16,262 nt of DNA from positions 1 through 16,262 of the forward strand of contig JAEZIT010000080.1 in assembly GCA_023436495.1 (NCBI GenBank), written 5' to 3'. Positions 13,520 through 16,262 of the stretch are shown piece after piece. The translations under genes were made by a program, and so were the position numbers. The notes below the pieces were generated by a model. The model saw only the letters and a program-made list of their open reading frames with translations. It had not been told where the DNA came from and ran no database searches. This DNA comes from Acidobacteriota bacterium. GTDB taxonomy: Bacteria; Acidobacteriota; Blastocatellia; Pyrinomonadales; Pyrinomonadaceae. Each line of letters begins with the position of its first letter. Position 1 is the stretch's first letter.

Positions 13520-13801
13520 CTAGGCAGCTTTTTTACCACGCTGTTTTGCCCGCAATGAACTGTCCACGCGTCCGGCGAGCAAGCCCGGAACTGATATGTC
13601 TTCATCCAGGTCGTCCCAATGCAGGCCGATTCCGCCGCCGCTGATCACAAACTTTTTCCTTTCGGCCGGGGTGGCCTTGGCTAAGCGCGGAAAATACGCC
13701 AGAGGAACGCCGAGTTGGCGGCCGTCGGAAAGAAGGACCCACATATTATCGGCATCAAATGAAACCGACGTTGCCAATGCTTCAAGAGTTAAAGTGCTCA
13801 T
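13520..13801 (-). CDS. DUF2442 family protein
   Basis: The 93-residue protein matches DUF2442: a beta-rich N-terminus (VSFDADNMWVLLSDGRQLGVPLAYFPRL), then ATPAERKKFVISGGGIGLHWDDLDEDISVPGLL, the family signature. Function is unknown; genes of this family often sit beside a DUF4160 gene, and the pair has been proposed to be toxin-antitoxin-like. Here the DUF4160 partner overlaps the start by 20 nt on the upstream side but is disrupted. A basic C-terminal tail (RAKQRGKKAA) follows the domain. trpS follows after 31 nt. The start ATG lies inside the end of the DUF4160 remnant, so translation was probably coupled originally. Confidence 0.9.
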   Translation of the reverse strand: MSTLTLEALATSVSFDADNMWVLLSDGRQLGVPLAYFPRLAKATPAERKKFVISGGGIGLHWDDLDEDISVPGLLAGRVDSSLRAKQRGKKAA

Positions 13802-13930
13802 TCCATGCGTCCTCGATCTCGGACCTTCTATTATCGATTATCCGCCCAATTTTGTTAAGCCCCGTCGCGGATCGCCTTCGTTGGAAAAAAAGAAAAACCT
13901 TAATCCGCGATGCAAAAAGACAATGGGCAT
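13782..13930 (-). pseudogene. DUF4160 gene with internal deletion and frameshift
   Basis: From ATG 13930 the frame reads MPIVFLHRGLRFFFFSNEGD, the DUF4160 N-terminus, then runs to a stop at 13838-13840 after 30 codons. In another frame, GLNKIGRIIDNRRSEIEDAW followed by NEHFNS ends at 13782, matching the usual DUF4160 C-terminal helix. The family middle (the PPHIHV metal-site region and strand) is missing. The two ends together span 149 bases against about 80-90 codons in the family, so roughly 30 or more codons appear lost. The ATG lies 3 nt after the M50 protease stop, and the 3' end overlaps the DUF2442 start. No intact protein can be made. Confidence 0.8.
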
Positions 13931-13933
13931 ATT

Positions 13934-14632
13934 TTAGAACCAGGGTACAAACAATAGATATTCGACCAGGCGAAATACCGGGCGCATGATCAGCCCGATC
14001 AATCCCCAATATATCAGCAGCAGCAGGATAAGAAAGCCGTATTGTTCGAGCAGGGCAAAGACCGGCTGAAAGCTGTCCGGCAGAAACGTCGAAAGCACCT
14101 TGCTGCCGTCGAGCGGCGGAAACGGCAGAAGATTAAAGATCGCCAGCGAAACGTTCAGCATTATCAAATACTGAAACAGGATCACGATCGGCCGGATAAT
14201 GCCGGAATCGACATTGCCGGCGTTTATGGTTCCGGTTTCCAGCAGCAGCTTAAAGATCAGAAAGCTGACAACGGCGATAATTAAATTCGCCCCGATGCCG
14301 GCGATCGACACCATCACGTTCGCGACCTTGTAATTCGTCCATTTGCGCGGATTTACCGGCGTCGGGATTCCCCAGCCGAGCAGCGGAATGCTCGCAAGCG
14401 CGCCGCCAAACGCGCCAAAGACGAACCCGAGGATCGGTATCAGGAGCGTCCCGATCGGGTCTGTATGCTTCACGGGATTGAGCGTGACGCGGCCCAGCAT
14501 ATACGCCGTGTCGTCACCGTATTTATACGACATCCACGCGTGGCCCGCCTCGTGCGACGAGATCGCCAGCAGCAGCACGACGATGAATATCACCAGATGG
14601 CTCAATAAGTTAGCAATATCTATTTCACCCAT
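13934..14632 (-). CDS. site-2 protease (M50) family membrane metalloprotease
   Basis: This 232-residue intramembrane zinc metalloprotease belongs to the short, PDZ-lacking branch of the M50 family (often annotated simply as site-2 protease). The active site HEAGH (27-31) lies in the first hydrophobic helix, and the third ligand is D175 in NLLPFPPLDGSK. Several further TM helices follow, including the C-terminal one. Substrate is unknown; the family cleaves membrane-bound regulators or signal-peptide remnants. The ATG at 14632 has GAGGT 8 nt upstream. A longer in-frame reading up to 15052 overlaps the divergent DoxX gene and its extra 140 residues look like antisense of that gene, so it is rejected. 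It is divergent from doxX with 133 nt between. Confidence 0.93.
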   Translation of the reverse strand: MGEIDIANLLSHLVIFIVVLLLAISSHEAGHAWMSYKYGDDTAYMLGRVTLNPVKHTDPIGTLLIPILGFVFGAFGGALASIPLLGWGIPTPVNPRKWTNYKVANVMVSIAGIGANLIIAVVSFLIFKLLLETGTINAGNVDSGIIRPIVILFQYLIMLNVSLAIFNLLPFPPLDGSKVLSTFLPDSFQPVFALLEQYGFLILLLLIYWGLIGLIMRPVFRLVEYLLFVPWF

Positions 14633-14707
14633 AATCGGTACCTCGGGGCGGCCGGCGCCGGGATCGAAAAACACCCGTTTCGGACGGCCTTGATTTGTTG
14701 TCTTTGC

Positions 14708-14733
14708 CCGTAAATTGTGCCATTCTTTTACGG
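14708..14733. repeat. inverted repeat in the doxX/M50 intergenic region
   Basis: CCGTAAA and TTTACGG form perfect 7-bp arms around 12 nt, 33 nt upstream of the DoxX start. A TTGTGC ... TAAAAT pair with 18 bp spacing overlaps it and could be the DoxX promoter. It may be an operator for one or both divergent genes. Confidence 0.35.
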
Positions 14734-14765
14734 CAAAATAAAATCCATACTTAAAGAAAGAATAG

Positions 14766-15185
14766 ATGCTCAAAAAAATACTTTTCGGCGGTGAATCGGG
14801 ATTGTCGCCGTTGGCTAATGCGGGTTTCAGCGTTTTGCGGGTCTTCGCCGGAGTCTCGTTAATGATGGCGCACGGCGTCGGGAAACTGCCGCCGTCGGCT
14901 GCTTTTGTCGAGCGCACCGGAAACATGGGATTCCCCCTGCCGAGCGTTTTTGCCTGGGCGGCGGCGATGTCCGAATTTTTGGGCGGATTCTTCCTGGCGA
15001 TCGGGTTGTTCACCCGCGTCGCGAGCTTTTTTATCGTGTGCACGATGCTCACTGCGCTCTACCACGTGCATTTTGCCGATCCGTTCCAGAAACAGGAACT
15101 GGCGTTCCTTTATCTGTTCATAGCGCTTTCGTACATGCTTAAAGGCGCCGGCGATTGGAGCCTCGACGCCATACTCAGGAAATAG
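14766..15185 (+). CDS. DoxX family membrane protein
   Basis: The 139-residue four-TM-helix protein is of the DoxX family, which includes subunits linked to thiosulfate:quinone oxidoreductase and to redox-stress membrane complexes. Visible are the N-terminal amphipathic segment, the helix FSVLRVFAGVSLMMAHGVGKL, and MGFPLPSVFAWAAAMSEFLGG with the conserved small/aromatic pattern. FLAIGLFTRVASFFIVCTMLTALY and a final YLFIALSYMLKGAG helix ending near DAIL follow. Which quinone, thiol or partner it uses cannot be told here. The start is ATG at 14766 with only a weak AAAGAAAG upstream. The ATP-grasp gene follows 16 nt after its stop, so the two probably form an operon. Confidence 0.9.
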   Translation: MLKKILFGGESGLSPLANAGFSVLRVFAGVSLMMAHGVGKLPPSAAFVERTGNMGFPLPSVFAWAAAMSEFLGGFFLAIGLFTRVASFFIVCTMLTALYHVHFADPFQKQELAFLYLFIALSYMLKGAGDWSLDAILRK

Positions 15186-15201
15186 AGCATTTTTGCCCGA
15201 T

Positions 15202-16262
15202 ATGAAAAAACACATCGTCTGCATCGCAAGCGAGCACAAGGGCAACGAATTTCTGGACGAGGCCCATAATGCGGGTTGGCAGGTCACGTTAGTGACGCGA
15301 AAGAAATTGCTCGACGAACCGTGGCTGTGGACGGCGATGAACGATGTGCGGACGGTCGAGGACGACGCCGAACCGATCGATTACGTGCGTGCGATCACGA
15401 ATATCGCGGGCACGAAGAGAATAGACCGCGTCGTGGGGCTGGACGAATTCGACGTCATTACCGCCGCAAAAGCGCGCGAGCATTTACAGCTCCGCGGAAT
15501 GTCGAGTTCCGAAGCCCTGCGGTTCCGCGACAAATTCGCGATGCGCAATGCCGCTTACGATTCCGGGATCCTTTGCCCCGAATACCTCGCCGCTGTCAAC
15601 CAGGACGATATTAACGCCTTTCTCGACCGCGTTCCGTCGCCCTGGATCGTAAAGCCGCGGCACGAAGTTTCCGCGTTCGGCATACGCAAATGCGAGACGA
15701 AAGAGCAGGTCTGGGAAGTGCTCAGCGACCTCGACAACCGCAACAATTGGCGCGACCATCCTTCGCAATTCCTGATCGAAGAGTTTATCGAAGGCAATGT
15801 TTTTCACGTCGATTCCGTCGTGCATAAAGGAAAGGTCGTCGCCGCCGGCGTCAGCCGCTATGGAACGCCTCCGTTCAACGTGTCGCACTACGGCGGCGTA
15901 TTCACCTCGTCGATCGTGCCGTACCGGAGCAAGGAACGCAGGGAACTCGAGAAGCTGAACCTGCGGCTGCTGAAGGCATTCGATTACGATCACGGCGTTT
16001 CGCACGCGGAATTCCTGCAGAGCAAGGCCGACGGAAAGTTTTACCTGCTCGAGGTCGCATGCCGCGTCGGCGGGGCTTATATCGCGAACGTTCTCGAACA
16101 CGCCTGCAATTTCAACCTCTGGCGCGAATGGGCGAAACTAGAGACCGCGACCGACGAAAACCCGTATACGCCGCCTAAGGTCCGAAAGGAATTTGCCGGC
16201 GTCGCGCTCGCTCTCGCAAATCAGGACGCACCGGATTCATCGCATTACTCCGACCCCGAAAT
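15202..16262 (+). CDS. ATP-grasp domain ligase, 3' end outside window
   Basis: An open frame from ATG 15202 to the window end gives 353 residues with no stop. The N-terminal pre-ATP-grasp domain begins KKHIVCIASEHKGNEFLDEA; VVGLDEFDVITAAKAREHL then leads into the ATP-grasp fold. The nucleotide lysine is K151 in WIVKPRHEVSAFGI, the hinge acidics are E193/E194 in LIEEFIEGNVFHVDS, and the Mg/ATP site is E270 and E284/R288 in FYLLEVACRVGG. These are the marks of carbon-nitrogen ligases that join a carboxylate to an amine via acyl-phosphate. The substrate is unknown. No clear Shine-Dalgarno is seen before the ATG, so translation may be coupled to doxX 16 nt upstream. Confidence in the family is high, but low in the pathway. 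Confidence 0.92.
   Translation, partial: MKKHIVCIASEHKGNEFLDEAHNAGWQVTLVTRKKLLDEPWLWTAMNDVRTVEDDAEPIDYVRAITNIAGTKRIDRVVGLDEFDVITAAKAREHLQLRGMSSSEALRFRDKFAMRNAAYDSGILCPEYLAAVNQDDINAFLDRVPSPWIVKPRHEVSAFGIRKCETKEQVWEVLSDLDNRNNWRDHPSQFLIEEFIEGNVFHVDSVVHKGKVVAAGVSRYGTPPFNVSHYGGVFTSSIVPYRSKERRELEKLNLRLLKAFDYDHGVSHAEFLQSKADGKFYLLEVACRVGGAYIANVLEHACNFNLWREWAKLETATDENPYTPPKVRKEFAGVALALANQDAPDSSHYSDPE

Noticed and set aside
13838..13930. Programmed frameshift on the U7 run in the DUF4160 remnant
   Set aside because: The conserved SNEGDP residues lie after the U run in the first frame, so a shift at the run would lose them; and the family's central region is absent in any frame, which points to deletion.
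14633..15052. N-terminal extension of the M50 protease by 140 residues
   Set aside because: It runs antisense through the well-supported DoxX gene and has low-complexity composition; the ATG at 14632 has its own GAGGT ribosome site and begins at the conserved sequence.
15484..16101. Minus-strand open frame (205 codons) opposite the ATP-grasp gene
   Set aside because: The plus strand carries a continuous ATP-grasp protein with active-site residues; this is its shadow.

Overview
This 16.3 kb window is a gene-dense bacterial chromosome segment, mostly on the minus strand. I infer an acidobacterium, probably of the Blastocatellia/Pyrinomonadaceae kind. The reasons are an ECF sigma factor of the Sig-70_X6 type paired with a Pkn-type Ser/Thr kinase, a small secreted protein of a form common in that phylum, and the general gene content. 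No rRNA or other strict taxonomic marker is present, so this is inference. I see no phage, insertion sequence or CRISPR array.

Layout from left to right. A truncated tRNA-Pro(CGG) with its promoter, then dedA and pcm (1-1624). A sigma factor/kinase module (1710-3584) lies divergent to a secreted protein (3717-4142). A housekeeping block follows: surE, rpsU and rluB (4199-6132). Next is a tight minus-strand operon (6299-9419), which in transcription order encodes an ArsC/Spx-like protein, a DUF3060 lipoprotein, a DUF2237 protein, a DinB-like protein, ScpA and ScpB. Beyond it come a small repeat cluster, a DUF779 gene, an AT-richer lipoprotein gene and an aldehyde dehydrogenase with a structured leader (9427-12412). 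Then trpS, a DUF2442 gene with a decayed DUF4160 partner, and an M50 membrane protease (12499-14632). On the plus strand, DoxX and an ATP-grasp enzyme (cut by the window end) run rightward from 14766. No gene-free gap exceeds about 190 bases.

The main discovery candidate is the ArsC/Spx-like gene at 9066-9419. Its reading frame is intact from ATG to stop except for one in-frame UGA, which falls exactly on the first cysteine of the CxxC redox motif, giving UxxC. A 7-bp hairpin with a 5-nt loop (CGGGA) lies 31 nt downstream of the UGA, with geometry expected of a bacterial SECIS element. I read this as a selenocysteine-containing arsenate-reductase-family protein that a standard gene caller would truncate. 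Other points of interest are the internally deleted DUF4160 gene, the AT-richer lipoprotein between the DUF779/aldehyde dehydrogenase pair, three consecutive inverted repeats upstream of the aldehyde dehydrogenase, and a Ser/Thr kinase that ends right after its membrane helix with no sensor domain.
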